A stretch of 64,000 nt of DNA from Coenobita brevimanus. Taxonomy: Eukaryota; Arthropoda; Malacostraca; Decapoda; Coenobitidae. The stretch spans positions 35,145,103-35,209,102 of the forward strand of contig CM064653.1 of the NCBI GenBank assembly GCA_032717465.1, given 5' to 3'. This document shows positions 47,437 through 59,344 of the stretch, piece by piece. The first letter of the stretch is position 1. Each line of letters starts with the position of its first letter. The notes under the pieces were generated by a model. That model did not search any database, had not been told where the DNA came from, and saw nothing but the letters and a program-made list of their open reading frames with translations. A program made the position numbers and the translations under genes.

Positions 47437-49400
47437 ATTAAGTATTCTATGGTAGGTTACATCTTCAATTCTAAAGCAGGAAATAGAGTTGGTCCCACTG
47501 TTTGTACCTCATATGATGGGTGGGAATCCATCCAAATGGATTCTAAGCTTATCAGGGATACTGTCGACAAATACACCGCATTATTAACATACCCAACGTC
47601 ATCCTGGGTGGTGATTTCAACACCAAGGCGTCGGCCTGGCACGTCAACAACCCTGACACAGACAGAGGGCTGGTACTATAATCCCAAACAGATAATCTTT
47701 TCGTCTTCAGTAATCTCCATCAACATACCCATATCCTGCTTTAATATTTTCGTTCTCAAAAATCTCCATCAACATACCCATATCCTGCACCAAACCTTCT
47801 TCCTCCCATCATCCCCAGACATCACCTTTCACATCCCAAACCTCGTCCCCACAACATCATGGAAAGTGGTCAAAACCTTCGGCATTGACCACCTCCTGAT
47901 CATAACTATCAAAACCAGAATCACCCCAGTTGGCCACAGACACACATACACTAATTATAAGAGAGCCAACTGGGAGGCCTTCACAGCTGAAACAGAATAA
48001 CACTTTGAAACATTAAACACTACACCCATCACAAACATCAGCACCACTGTGGACACTTTCAAAACAATTATTCAAAATGCAGACAAAAGACACATCCCTA
48101 GAGGCAACAGAAAGAGACATAACTCCAACTTCACATCAGAAATTCAAGGCCTCATCAGTCAGCACGACATACTGCAACATTCCCCAGCACCCCATACACA
48201 AGACTGTACAACAAACACTCAACACTCAAATAAATAGTAAAATATTAGAGCAGCAAACACTAAATTGGAATAATTATCTCCAAACACTTGATCACAAAAC
48301 AAACACCAGCAGACTCTACAGAATACTAAACAGCATCACACTGTCCAAAAACAATGCTACACAATCACATGCTGCGACCACAACAACAGACACCATACCC
48401 TCAAGCAAACAGCAAGCAAACACTCATCAATCATTTTTCACATGTCAATCATCTAAACTCCCACCGCGACAACCGACGTGTCATCCGATGCAAGAGACAG
48501 TTCCCCACAGACCCAGATTTCGCATCCTTCACTTACAGCGAGATGAAGCACATCATTAGCAACCTTAAGCACTCATCTGGCTGTGGCTGAGACAACATAA
48601 GCACCATACAAGTTAAACATCTTGGACCATAATGCATACAAGCACTCACCAACATGTCAAACTACAGCTACTCACACAACATAATACCCAACATCTGAAA
48701 GCATGATACTATCATCACTATCCCCATACCCAACAAAGACCTCACGTTACCTTCTTTACACCGTCCCTTCATACTCCTATGCTCTCCCCCTAAAGTCTTT
48801 GAATGGCTGATTTCACAATTAGTAACTCCTCACATCTCCCTAGTCCCATTACTACATGGATTTAGGCCACTACACTCCACAAACACTCTCCTTACAAGGA
48901 GAGTTTTTGATAGCATCAGTTCAGCTTGGCCACCACACAGAACATTCCTAGTCACACTTAACATTAGCAAAGCTTTTGATCCCATCCCCCACCATAACCT
49001 CACAAACAAAATATTCTACGCAGACATGCACAATAACACAAAGGATGGCTGGCAAACTACTTAGCAGGCAGATGTGTACATATAACATTTGCTGCTCAGT
49101 CATCAAACATCAGAAACTTCAAAATGGCATCCCTCAAGGCTCTGTTTTGTCCCCTACACTCTTTAACCTATACATTCATGACATACCCACACCCCACACA
49201 CCACAGATACACATAGCTTCCTGTGCAGATGACATAACACTTACATGTACACACCAAAACACAAACACAGCCACACACATCCTCCAACCTTACCTCAACA
49301 TACTACACAAATGGTTTACCACAAACAGACTCAGTATAGCCCCAGCCAAATCTACACTGACCCTTCTCACAAACTGGACAGCAGAACATACATTCTACAC

Positions 49401-49441
<41 letters not shown>

Positions 49442-49445
49442 ACGC

Positions 49446-49487
<42 letters not shown>

Positions 49488-50395
49488 CTTGGTGTAACAT
49501 ACAATACATCAGTGTCATTAAAACAACACATCACAAACATTAAAAATAAATTAACACCAAGACTCATTGCCCTATGGTCACTTACCAATACAACATTCAG
49601 ACACAGTAAAGAAACCACCACCACAGTATACAAACAATATATATGTTCAGTGTTGAATTATGCAAACCCTGCTTGGGCTTCTAACCTCACTAAAACACAC
49701 TTAAACACCCTGTAGAGCATACAGAACAAGGCCCTAAAAATAATTGCAGGCTGCACAGCTACAACACCTGCAGACCACCTACACCAAGAAACCGAAGTCC
49801 ACATAGTCAGGGATCATCTAGACATGAGAAGCACACAAATTCTTGCCGCAGCTGCCACAAACCCATACCATCCACTACAGTACATGGCAGCACATCCACA
49901 CACACCAAGGAACATCAGAACAACACCCAGCACAAGATATACACAAATACTGTCATCTCTCCCCCCTCACCTACCTCAAACTAGCTTCCAGAAGCAGATT
50001 CATACTCAGATCACTTGCTGCTCCATTCAGTCACTCAAAGACAACACACAGCTGCATGCATAGCCTCCTGAATCCTCCCTCCCTTGTGAGGACAGGGTCC
50101 ACCTGGCCAGGTTGAAATGTAGGCATCATCCAGCTATCTTGATTTATCAGAAAGGGCTGGATGACTCAGTTGCTATGCCTGTTCAGGATGGAACACAGCA
50201 CCCCATACTCTAAAGAACATTATGGAAGACTCCATTGCACACAATCGCTTGTGCCAGCAACACAACATACACTCCCTGAGAGCTCTGTGGGAAAGCCCAG
50301 TCTCGGCCATGGCCTTCCTTTTGAACTCTGGTCTGTTTAGCCAGACTGCCTGGGGAACAACTACCACATTATTGTGACGATTTACTCGTTTCCTC
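47437..50395 (+). mobile_element. Jockey-superfamily LINE (I/Nimb-like), degenerate
   Basis: The + strand frames, broken by many stops, run endonuclease (FNSKAGNRVG, then FGIDHLLIITIK), linker, and RT (48976-49497: NGIPQGSVLSPTLFNLYIHD, SCADDITLTCTH). They continue to VLNYANPAWASNL and a C-terminal region (RHHPAILIYQKGLDDSV near 50110-50160). A (CA)n run lies in RT. The RT catalytic motif reads CADD. The C-terminus style suggests the I/Nimb branch; clade is uncertain. Confidence 0.65.
49398..49487. repeat. (CA)n/(GCACAC)n inside LINE RT
   Basis: A 90-base array sits between the RT blocks AEHTFYTT and LLGVTYNTS, adding His/Thr codons where the family normally has none. Confidence 0.85.
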
Positions 50396-50637
50396 AGCAA
50401 ACTTCATACGAGGTACATGTGATACTCCTTTAACAGATATAAGATTTACTGAGAGTTTTTATGTATTGCATGTTTAGAGTGGTGAAACAACCTTTCCCTT
50501 ATTACCTCGTATATGGGATAGGGACCTGATGCTAGGCTACCATAGTTCAGAACCAGTAGGGCACCAATCTTTTCCCCTTGTATCTGTTTTCAGAAGGTAA
50601 GAGCTTATGAAGAAAATGCATGATCTGCCTCCCACAG
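50396..50637. other. End of long intron before acceptor
   Basis: Unique sequence with no repeat that I recognise, ending in the acceptor 'ctgcctcccacag'. Confidence 0.5.
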
Positions 50638-50723
50638 GTGGTGTCCTAGCAGTGTATGGATACCTTTTTCCACGACCAATCTGTGAGGATGCAACAGGGA
50701 AGCTGAGTGAGATCGTTGACCAT
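50638..50723 (+). CDS. Methyltransferase-like host gene, third visible exon
   Basis: The acceptor cccacag ends at 50637 and the donor CAT|GTAAGT follows 50723. With the leftover base from 2028 the translation is GGVLAVYGYLFPRPICEDATGKLSEIVDH. PGGVLAVYGY is the strand after the 'DRVL.PGG' turn in this methyltransferase family, so the join across the giant intron is well supported. It ends in phase 0. Confidence 0.85.
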
Positions 50724-51126
50724 GTAAGTTACTAATAGAGTTCAGAAGAATATGCATAGATGAAATAATCATATGGAGCAAATAGAAGTTGAGAGTGTGG
50801 TATAAATTGTATAAGTGAATGAGTTTGAATGTTGGATGTCAGTTTATCAGTAGCTAAATGTCTTCATTCTGTAGGGGTAGTCATGAACAAACCACCTCTA
50901 TATCACTCAGTTTTATGCCTACCATCAGGCTCCATTAGGTGCCAGTCCAGGAGGAAGAGGCCATGAACACATCACTTCCATATCACCCTGTCTCCAGCTG
51001 TCAGGCTGCCCTCCCTTTATCTCAAACCACCCACATTCATACACCTTTGCACTTCATCCCACCACTTCATACATAGTCTCCCTCTCCATCTCTTACCCCC
51101 TTCCTCATGCACATACACTTTCCTAG

Positions 51127-51614
51127 CAGTGGAGGGCGGTGATGGTTCGGACATTTTTCTTTTAAATATTTATAAAAATTCAGGTTTAAACAGGAGAGTA
51201 ATCTGGTTTATGTTAAAATGTTGCCACATCATTTGGCTCTTTAGACTGATAATATGAAATTCTTAGCTCTTTTCAGTTTTAAGCTATAGTTAACGAAACA
51301 CAAGTGACTAAATCGTCCGAACCATCCTTACCAGTGGTGATGGTTCGAACAGAAGGGTGGGATGGCTCGGCCATAGGTATTACTCAGTATATTCTTAAAA
51401 TTATGTGAGTTGGATTGGATAAAACCAAACATTTATTAATTCAAAGACATTTCATTTTCCTAAAGTACAGTACAATATTAATCTTCAGAATCTAAATGAA
51501 CCACTTGATATTTGTTTAAAAAAACTAATACTTTATAACTGAAATAACCTTCACCAGATTTATTAATAACTGACTTAGCCTCTTACTTTCTTCTTCAAAA
51601 TTATGCATAATTAG

Positions 51615-51657
<43 letters not shown>

Positions 51658-52261
51658 GGAATATTGACTTCACACTTCACTTTTTTTGCCTTCTATGAAG
51701 AATGGTGTTCACTATATGTTCAAATATAATTTATCAAAATTAGCTTTATCATTTGATAAGGTCAATACTTGGTAGTAGTGGAGGGTTAGTTCAGACTGTC
51801 CGAACCATCCCATCCCCCTCCTCAATTGTCCTAATCATCCCGAATCTATGTAATTAATTGACGGGTACTCTCAAGTTTCACACGAGAGAGTTTAACATTC
51901 GTTTTTCATAGCAATATGTTCTACATGCAACACAGATTCACCCTGATAATTCACAGTTCGATGCCTGGCATATTCATAAAGGTAGAGCTTACGATTTCCA
52001 CCCAAATTATTACATAAGAGATGCAAAAAAATATAAAATCTGACCTTCATCAAAAAGTGAGGGGTATAAGAGATGCAAAAAAATATAAAATCTGACCTTC
52101 ATCAAAAAGTGAGGGGTTTGTAGCTTGGAGGTTCCATGTGGCCGAAGTAAACAAACTCTCCCACTTTCACGCAAGATCACACGGCCCTAGGTCCCATACG
52201 TTTCTCAGGGAATGCACTTTCTGAACCATCCCACTGTCCGAACCATCACCGCCCTCCCCTA
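51127..52261. mobile_element. TIR element with GGAGGGCGGTGATGGTTCGG ends
   Basis: The motif occurs at about 51131-51150 and inverted at about 52237-52256, with worn inner copies (gtgatggttcgaac near 51338, gtccgaaccatccc near 51798). About 1.1 kb, no frame. The flanks give no clear duplication, so superfamily is unknown. Confidence 0.6.
52014..52117. repeat. Perfect 52-bp tandem duplication
   Basis: The unit 'ataagagatgcaaa...gaggggt' occurs twice without any difference, so it arose recently. Confidence 0.9.
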
Positions 52262-52904
52262 CAGTATCTCGCTCTCCTTTTGCTCCACAGAGTCAGCACT
52301 ATGCCTCTTATTATCTCCATTATTTCTGGGTACATTGGCCTGCCCTGCTCCAACACCCATCACCCATCCTACCCACCCCTCTCTGCCCATAGTATCCATT
52401 TTTTGGAACTCCATCAAGTATTCAGTTTTACATCAGCTGTTGAACCAGTTGAACTATTGCATTGCATATGGCATTAGAGCCTCATTACCCCATATGTGAT
52501 CACACCCTTTCAGTCATATTCTTCAACCAGCTCTCCTGTACTGTACAGATTCCTCTTAACCAGTGCATTGTGCAAGTCGATCTCCATCATGACACCTACT
52601 ATATATATATATCTGTTAAATATTTCAGTTACTACCTCAGAGCTGCAGACTGCCTTTCTTTTATTTATATTATCCTTTGTTTCTTAATTTTGTCACAGTC
52701 AGAGGGGTTGGACTCTGAACTAGTGCAGCTAGATCTAAGTAAAATAATTGATTAAAGATAGAAATGGATGAAATATTGATTGAGATGTATCTTACAAGGA
52801 TGTCAATCTTCTTTTACAAGGATGTCAATCTTCTTTTTTCTAACTTGACAGTCAGTGTAATGGTTTTCACCCAGCAAGTGTTCATAGCATTTGTGTCATA
52901 TTGT

Positions 52905-53672
52905 TTATAAAGGCTCCATCACACTTGTAGGTGTGAGCTTAAGACACCTAATGGTGACTTTCCACATTGCTGTGGCAGCCTCCCTATTTAGTCTCTCATC
53001 CCTGAGGTCAAACTGTGATCTCATCCCAGGTCTTTTTTGGTCTGCCTCTTGTACCCCTACCCTCGACATTCACACCTCTCACCTTCTGCACCCAATTGTC
53101 ATCCACCATTCTATTAATGTGCCCAGATCATTACAGTCTGCCTCTCCTTATTATAATTTCAGTACAGTCAAGTCCCATCCTTCTTCTCAGCACTAATTGC
53201 AATCCTGGCCCCTTCAGGCCTCGCATTCAAGTACACACTACACATCCATCTAATCATTGTCATTTCTGTACATTTCAGCCTACAGATCCTTTTCCCTTAT
53301 TGCCCAGGTCTCTCTACCATATAGCATTACACTCCAAACACATCCCGCATACAATGATCCCTCAGCACAGAGGGAGAGCCCTCTCAATTTTAGGATTGGT
53401 AACAGCTCCCTGAACTTCCTCCAGCCACTCCTTACCTTAGGCACAGAGTTAGCTCCAGCCCAACCTCCAGCACATAACATATCTCCTAAATAACAAAATT
53501 CCTCCACACACTTGAGAGATCAAGATCAATCGTTTCAAGCCTGACAATTTCCATGTGCTCGTCCTGACACATTGCACACACAAAATCAACATTATCTCGC
53601 AGTCTACCTCTAATACTACTACATCTCGTATGCATCCACTTATCATAAATATTGCCCAAGTCGGAATTACCA
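52905..53672 (-). mobile_element. RTE-2 LINE fragment, 5'-truncated
   Basis: The - strand holds the zinc-finger-like module (KWMHTRCSSIRGRLRDN, VCAMC) and the C-terminal block (FCYLGDMLCAGG, SVMLYGRETWAI). It stops at about 53672, against the 5' end of an RTE-1 copy. Frames are broken. Confidence 0.75.
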
Positions 53673-56600
53673 CCCCTGGGGGTAGGGGGGGTTTTCAAGA
53701 ATATGTACTTCCCCAGTATCCCTACTTGTCGTAAAAGGCAGCTTAAAGGGTTGGCGGAGGGTTAGCGCCTCTCCCTGGAAAACAACTAACTAAAAAGACA
53801 AATAATAAGCCTCGGACAAGGACTGACCAAAAGATGACGACCAAGGACCAGACAAAGGACATGGTAATCGGAACATGGAATGTAAGGGGAGCGAATGATG
53901 AGGTGAAAGGGAGAGAGATTGTCCAGGTGCATGAGGGTGCGAAAGTTGATGTATGTGGAATAACTGAAACAAAATGGGGAGGTGAGAGTGTGTGAGAATG
54001 GGAGTATGGATGGGGTATATATATGCAGAAGTAGGTGAGAATGAGAGGGGAAAAGGAGGAGTATGTATAGTTGTGAGTAAAAGATGGAAGAAGGACATTA
54101 GAGAGTATGGATCAGTTGGGTCAAGGATTGTGTGGGTAAGATTGAAAGTTGGAATACAAATGTGAGTGATTGTGTGTGTGTATGAGCCAATGCAAGATCG
54201 TGCAAGCAGAGTGAGAGAAGAGTTCTGGACAAATGTGGAAGTGTGCATGGAAAAATTTGGAAGTGTTTTTGATCGGTGATATGAATGACAAAGTAGGGAA
54301 TGTGAAGGTGGATGGAATAGTTGGTGAGTGGGGTGTGCCTGCTGAGATAGATGAGAATGGCAATGCGTTAGTGGACATTTGTGCTGGGAGGGGGTTGGTG
54401 ATAGCCAATAACCTCCTCAGGCACAAAATGATCCACAGGTATACATGGCGAGTGATGAGAAGGGTGGGTGGTGAACTGAATGAAAGGAAGGCAATGATTG
54501 ATTATGTGTGTGTGGATGAAAGGATGCAAAAATGTGTAGTGGATGCAAGAGCTTATAGAGGTTGGGGGAGTGGACTTTCTGACCACTACTTGGTGGTGGC
54601 CAGAAAAAAGGTCCAATTAGGATGGAGAAATAGAAGAAGGGAAGGAGGGGAAGAAGGAGTATTTGTAAGGAGAGTGGAAAGGTTACAAGAGGATGAGAAA
54701 AAGGCGGAGTATAAGAGAGAAGTGGAGGAATGATTGGGCAAATATGAATTGGAGCAGATGGGGGACGTGGAAGGTGTGTGCAGGATATTTACAGAAGAAG
54801 TATGTGCAGCACGTGATGTGGTGTGTGGGATGAAGAGAAGACGGAGGAGTCTGCAAGGAACAGCGTGGAGGAATGAAGAGGTGAGACTGGCTGTGGCATA
54901 AAAGAAGAAAGCATACAATGAATGGATGAGAAATAGGGGCATGGAAGTTGACAGACGGAGGACAGAGTTGTATGTAGAAAGAAACAGAGAGGTGAAAAGA
55001 TTAGTAAGAGAGAGTAAGAAGAGAGCAGATGAGGAATTTGAAAGGAACTTGAGTGTAAAGTGGAGGGACTGTAAGAAAATGTTCTGGAAAGAGGTGAAAA
55101 GAGTAAGACAGGGTGGAAGTGAAGTTAGCAGGGGAGTGAAAGATAAAAATGGTAGATTACTAGTGGAGAAGGGAGAAAAAGTGAGCAGATGGAGAGAACA
55201 CTTTAAGGAATTGTTGAACATAGAGGATGGAAGTAATGCGAGTATAAGTGACTGGGGAATGGCTGGGAGAAGGAGGGAGGTGAGAAGACAGGAAAAAATC
55301 AGTAGGATAGAAGTTGTGGAAGCAATGAAGAAAGTTCATTCATTCATTCATTCATTGCCAGACGCCATGTATCCCAAACGGGGTGGCCAAGGGCTTAGAG
55401 TTAATTGTTTTACAGGGAGGGGCACTAATCCTCTACCAACCCCACTTGACACGTAGGGAGAACGTCATGCCAACAGCATCTGGCATAACGTTAAATTGGG
55501 GAAAGCCCCAGGAATTGATGGAGTATGTGGTGAAATGCTGAAGTATGGGAGAGAGATAGTAGTAGAATGGATCTGGAAAATGTGCAGATTGGCCTGGGAG
55601 GAAGGTAGAGTCCCGGAGGATTGGAAGTCAGGTATAATTATTCCCTTGTACAAAGGAAAAGGGGAAAAAGAAGTGTGTGGTAATCATAAGGGCATCTGTC
55701 TTCTTAGTATAATAGGAAAAGTGTATGGTAGGATACTTATTGACAGAGTTAGAGAAAGAACAGAGGAATTAGTTGGAGAAGAACAGTGAGGCTTTAGGAA
55801 GGGAAGAGGTTGTGAAGCTCAGATATTCTTAGATCTTTAGTGGAAAAGTTTCTAGAGAAGGGAAAGAAGTTGTATGCGGCTTTCATGGATTTGGAGCAAG
55901 CATATGACAGGGTGGATAGACAAAGATTGTGGAAAGTATTAAGAATATATGGAGTAGATGGGAAGTTGTTGAATTGTATGATGGTGCTAAGACTGCAGTT
56001 CGTGTGGATGGTGAACTGAGTGAATTTTTCTCTTTGAAGGTTGGGTTGAAACAGGGATGTGTCATGTCTCCATGGTTGTTCAGTCTGTATATGGATGGGG
56101 TAATAAAAGGGGTACAAGGTAGGGTAGTGGATGTTGGAGTGGCCCTGGTGAGAGAGGGTAGTGTTTGGAAACTTCCTGTACTGTTGTTTGCAGATGATGC
56201 TGTGTTGTTGAGTGAAGACAAAGGAGATCTGCAAGGCTTGGTGGATGAGTTTGTGAGAGTGTGTAAGAAATGGAATCTAAAGGTGAATGTAGGGAAGAGT
56301 AAAGTGATGGTCTTTGAGAGAGGTGAAGTCAGTGAATGTACAGCGAGGTTGGATGGTGAGGAATTGGAAACTGTGAGTACGTTCAAGTACCTGGGTAGTG
56401 TGATGAGTAAGGATGGAGGTTTGGAGGGTGAAGTGCTTGAAAGGGTACAGCAGGGAAGAAAGGTTGCTGGTTCCTTGAAAGCAGTGATAAGAAGCAGGGA
56501 AGTGAGCATGGAAGTGAAAAATTTACTACATGACAGTATTGTGATACCATCTCTTAACGTATGGAAGTGAAGCTTGGACGTTGCTGGAAGGACACAAGTC

Positions 56601-56997
56601 AAGAGTGAGAGCAGTGGAAATGAGTTAATTAAGAGGAGCCTGTGGAGTCACATGGAGAGACAGGCTGACAAATGAGGATATAAAGGAGCGTTGTGGTGTG
56701 GATGTGGATGTGATAGGAAGCGTTAGGAGGAATACACTGAGGTAGTTTGGCCTGGCCATGTGGAGAGGATGGAGGGTGAAAGACTTATGAAGGGAGTGTA
56801 TATGAGTGAGGTGGAAGGGGGAAGAGGGAGGGGGAGGCCGAGGATGAGATGGAGGGATGGGGTGGAGAGGTATATGAGAGAGGGGGGTGTGAGTTGGAAG
56901 CGGGGCAGTGAAATGGCGGGGGACAGGGTGACTTGGAGGCAATTTGTTTGTGGCCACCCCAAATGGGATTGAGGCATTTGGCAATAGATAGATGGAT
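53673..56997 (+). mobile_element. RTE-1 LINE, near full length
   Basis: About 3.3 kb, close to RTE-type full length. A short 5' leader (aagaatatgtacttcccc, cttgtcgtaaaaggc) precedes the endonuclease (GTWNVRGAND at about 53875, VCGITETKW, FLIGDMNDK, SDHYLVVA). RT follows (KAPGIDGVCGEML, GLKQGCVMSPW, LLFADDAVLLSE) and the C-terminus (GACGVTWRDRL, CGHPKWD). The tail is (ATAG)n at 56983-56997. At least five stops or frameshifts, and a short insertion at 55337-55486. Confidence 0.85.
55337..55486 (-). mobile_element. Short SINE-like insertion sharing the LINE 3' end
   Basis: About 150 bases, inserted between LINE codons for K-V and K-L-G-K. Read on the - strand it ends ggccaccccgtttggg...gtctggc followed by (AATG)n. 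The 'ccaccccnnntgggat...gcgtctggca' block is the RTE-1 3' end, but the upstream 90 bases are unlike RTE-1. Short flanking repeats aaagtt (55331-55336) and aacgtt (55487-55492) suggest the target duplication. I saw no sure tRNA boxes. Confidence 0.6.
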
Positions 56998-57254
56998 AGA
57001 TAAATAGGTTTGGCTAAGGAATTCTTGTAAGTTTTAAGACATTATCTTAAATTGAATGTTTTGTGCATGATTGTATGGCCCAGTTAGTTAGGCATACTTT
57101 TGATAGCAGTCCTACTTAGGTGCATTTACTTTCCATATTCCTGGATGGATCCTACCTCACCCCATCACTTATTGTGGAAAAAAAAGTTCTGGATGTTGTT
57201 AATGAGTGATAACTGTGGCTATTATTGTAATTATGACTATTGTTTCCATTTTAG

Positions 57255-57367
57255 ATGTATAAGAAAAAACTAGGACGATACATCCATCAAGGGAGCAAGG
57301 AAGTCTACTTGGAAAATTACATGTCAGATAAGTTCAAGTTGATATATGAGGAGCAAGTTGAAATCAG
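57255..57367 (+). CDS. Methyltransferase-like host gene, fourth visible exon
   Basis: Acceptor tgtttccattttag, donor CAG|GTTGGT. In phase with 50723. Translation MYKKKLGRYIHQGSKEVYLENY to KLIYEEQVEIR, matching the region after the SAM-binding core, where the family has '..YKKLGPYW....K.VD..Y'. This part usually lies near the substrate site. The final exon or exons should lie beyond 64000; I found none in 57368-64000. Confidence 0.7.
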
Positions 57368-58106
57368 GTTGGTTATACAGACTTGCTGTAATGATAAAAA
57401 AACAAAATTGCATCAAGATGTGGGAAATCTCCATGGTGTTCTTTGATTTATAGACTTATCAGTATCATAATTATCATGGTAATCCCCAACATTGTGCTTC
57501 CACATGGGAAACCCCTGACAGAACTATCTTCAGGGTACTGTGTCGTGATACAGTACTCTCATTCAACTACTTACCATTGTCTGGCTTCTCCTTCCCTCTG
57601 ATGAAATGGTGTACTCTCTTCTTGCACATGACACTCAGTCTTCATGTATCAATGTTGCTCTTCCCTTTTTTGGGGAGTACTCTATTCACCCACTTCAACA
57701 AGAGATCCATATTGTCTCTAGGTGTTTCACCGTTACGTTCTCTGCAACATCACATCTCACTCCAGCATACCTTTCTTCCATGCCAGAATTATACAGAGTT
57801 CTGCTATTTGTGCCTTCAGTTATTAGAAAAAATATTGTTACAACCTGGAAACTTGAGTGCTGTTTGTCATTCACTGACCAGGTTTTTTTTCCCAGTCAAG
57901 AGTGTCGGCAGCAGCACACTTCCGCAGGGTCTTCCACACCTCCAAAGTACCATCATGCTTTTCAGAATTACTGCCAAATTCACCAGTTACTCTTTGCCTC
58001 ATAAAAAATTTCTCTTACTCGTAATTTTGCTTTAGCTACACAGTTCCCATATGTGTGAAGCTGTCTGCAATTTGAGAATCTTCCTTTTAATATGCATCCT
58101 GTAGTG
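57368..58106. other. Intron, no recognisable element
   Basis: Unique-looking sequence. Two overlapping open frames of 130-150 codons at 57577-58035 show no motif that I recognise and no coding signature. Confidence 0.45.
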
Positions 58107-58335
58107 CTAGGTGTTAACCATAAAACCAAATTATGGGGTGCATGAAGCCTCCTAATACGGTGCGCCTGTTAACTGGATGGAGAGATGCAAATGTGGTGTC
58201 CATCCAGGAATCAAACCTCCGTGTGCTATCCAGTGCAAGGAACATCAGACCACTGCACGGGATAGCCTTGCAGGGGTGTTTGCTTGCCTGAGGTTGGTGG
58301 GTCTGCTTGGTTAGACAGATTGGAGTTACAACAGT
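58107..58335 (-). repeat. tRNA-derived SINE, copy I
   Basis: On the - strand a head of the form GTGCAGTGGTCTGATG (A-box like) and GGTTTGATTCC (B-box like) lies about 35 bases apart, as in Pol III promoters of tRNA origin. It shares 'gatgcaaatgtgg' and 'atccatccagg'-type body with 58895-59155. Confidence 0.6.
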
Positions 58336-58640
58336 GACAAGTTAACATACCCAGTCCTGGGATTTAACTTTATCATGTATGGTGTACCAAAATTTAGTAT
58401 GATATTCTTTTCTTCGAGGACTTTGTATTTGCAACACAGACAAGTTAACCTACCCAGTCCTGGGACTTAACTTTATTGTGTATGGTGTACCAAAATTCAT
58501 TATGACACTCTTTTCTGTGAAGACTTTGTATTTGCAACAGTGACAAATTGACAAGTTAACCTACCCAGTCCTGGGACTTAACTTTGTTGTGTATATGCTG
58601 TACCCAAATTTAGTATGATATTCTTTTCTCTGATTGTATG
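58336..58640. repeat. Three tandem units of about 106-120 bp
   Basis: Landmarks 'gacaagttaac', 'tacccagtcctggga' and 'gtgtaccaaaat' recur three times at about 58337, 58440 and 58550. Confidence 0.85.
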
Positions 58641-58894
58641 TGCTTTTATTTGCTAAAGTTTTCTGCTCATGAATATCCTGTCATACTCATTACCATTTGC
58701 ATACCATTTGCAAATCTTTACTGCTTTCTGCCAACAAAATTGCCTTGCCAGCATACAGAATGTGTATATGCTCTTTTAATTCTAATTCATTTCATGTGCC
58801 ACCTATCTTCATGTTAACATTCTTTGTTGTTCCACATTCATGTTCTTGCCAGGTGGCAACCATCGTCCACTCACTCGATGTAGTGCTGCCAACT

Positions 58895-59155
58895 TCTTCC
58901 TAAGGTGATTCTGCACTGAGTGACAAGCCTAACAGTTTCCTGTAACAAGAAACCATTTATATTGCTGGGCAGTAACCATATAACCCCTGTTAACTGAGTG
59001 GAGAGATGCAAATGTGGCATCCATCCAGGAACCAAACCTCTACACTCTTTCCCGCAGCTCGATGTAGCGAGGCGCTCTCCACCACAAGGGAGCACAAGTT
59101 CACTGCATGAGATAGCCTGCAGGGGTGATTGCCTGCCTGCAGGCAGACTGGGGTT
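58895..59155 (-). repeat. tRNA-derived SINE, copy II
   Basis: Same family as 58107-58335, with a longer tail part (58901-58985) also seen at 2155-2240. The GGTTTGGTTCC box is present on the - strand. It is followed on the right by CTA/CTG trinucleotide repeats (59160-59215). Confidence 0.6.
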
Positions 59156-59254
59156 ACTTTGCTACTGCTACTACAGCTACTGTTATTGTTACTACTACTA
59201 CTACTGCTACCACCTTGTTTCTTGTCACCACCCTCACTGAATCTACAACTGCTG

Positions 59255-59335
59255 GTCCCTGCTATATCCTTTCATGTACTTCTTCCTCTAAGCTCCCATC
59301 CTTGCTCATCATAGTACAAAAAAGTTGCTCATGTT
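59255..59335 (-). mobile_element. RTE-1 scrap
   Basis: The - strand reads MMSKDGSLEEEVHERI, the 'SVMSKDGxL' block of RTE-1. Truncated on both sides. Confidence 0.6.
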
Positions 59336-59344
59336 TTTTGTTTC

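Larger units (their letters stand above)
50724..57254 (+). other. 6.5-kb intron of the methyltransferase-like gene
   Basis: Bounded by CAT|GTAAGT and ccattttag|ATG. Filled with a TIR element, an RTE-2 fragment and a near full-length RTE-1. Bases 50880-51126 and 52262-52560 resemble a worn - strand LINE end; 52560-52900 shows nothing clear. Confidence 0.75.

Noticed and set aside
57577..58035. Possible protein-coding frame of 150 codons
   Set aside because: No motif, no splice support, and an overlapping frame of the same length.
58336..58640. CRISPR-like array
   Set aside because: Three long diverged tandem units with no spacers, in a eukaryotic genome.
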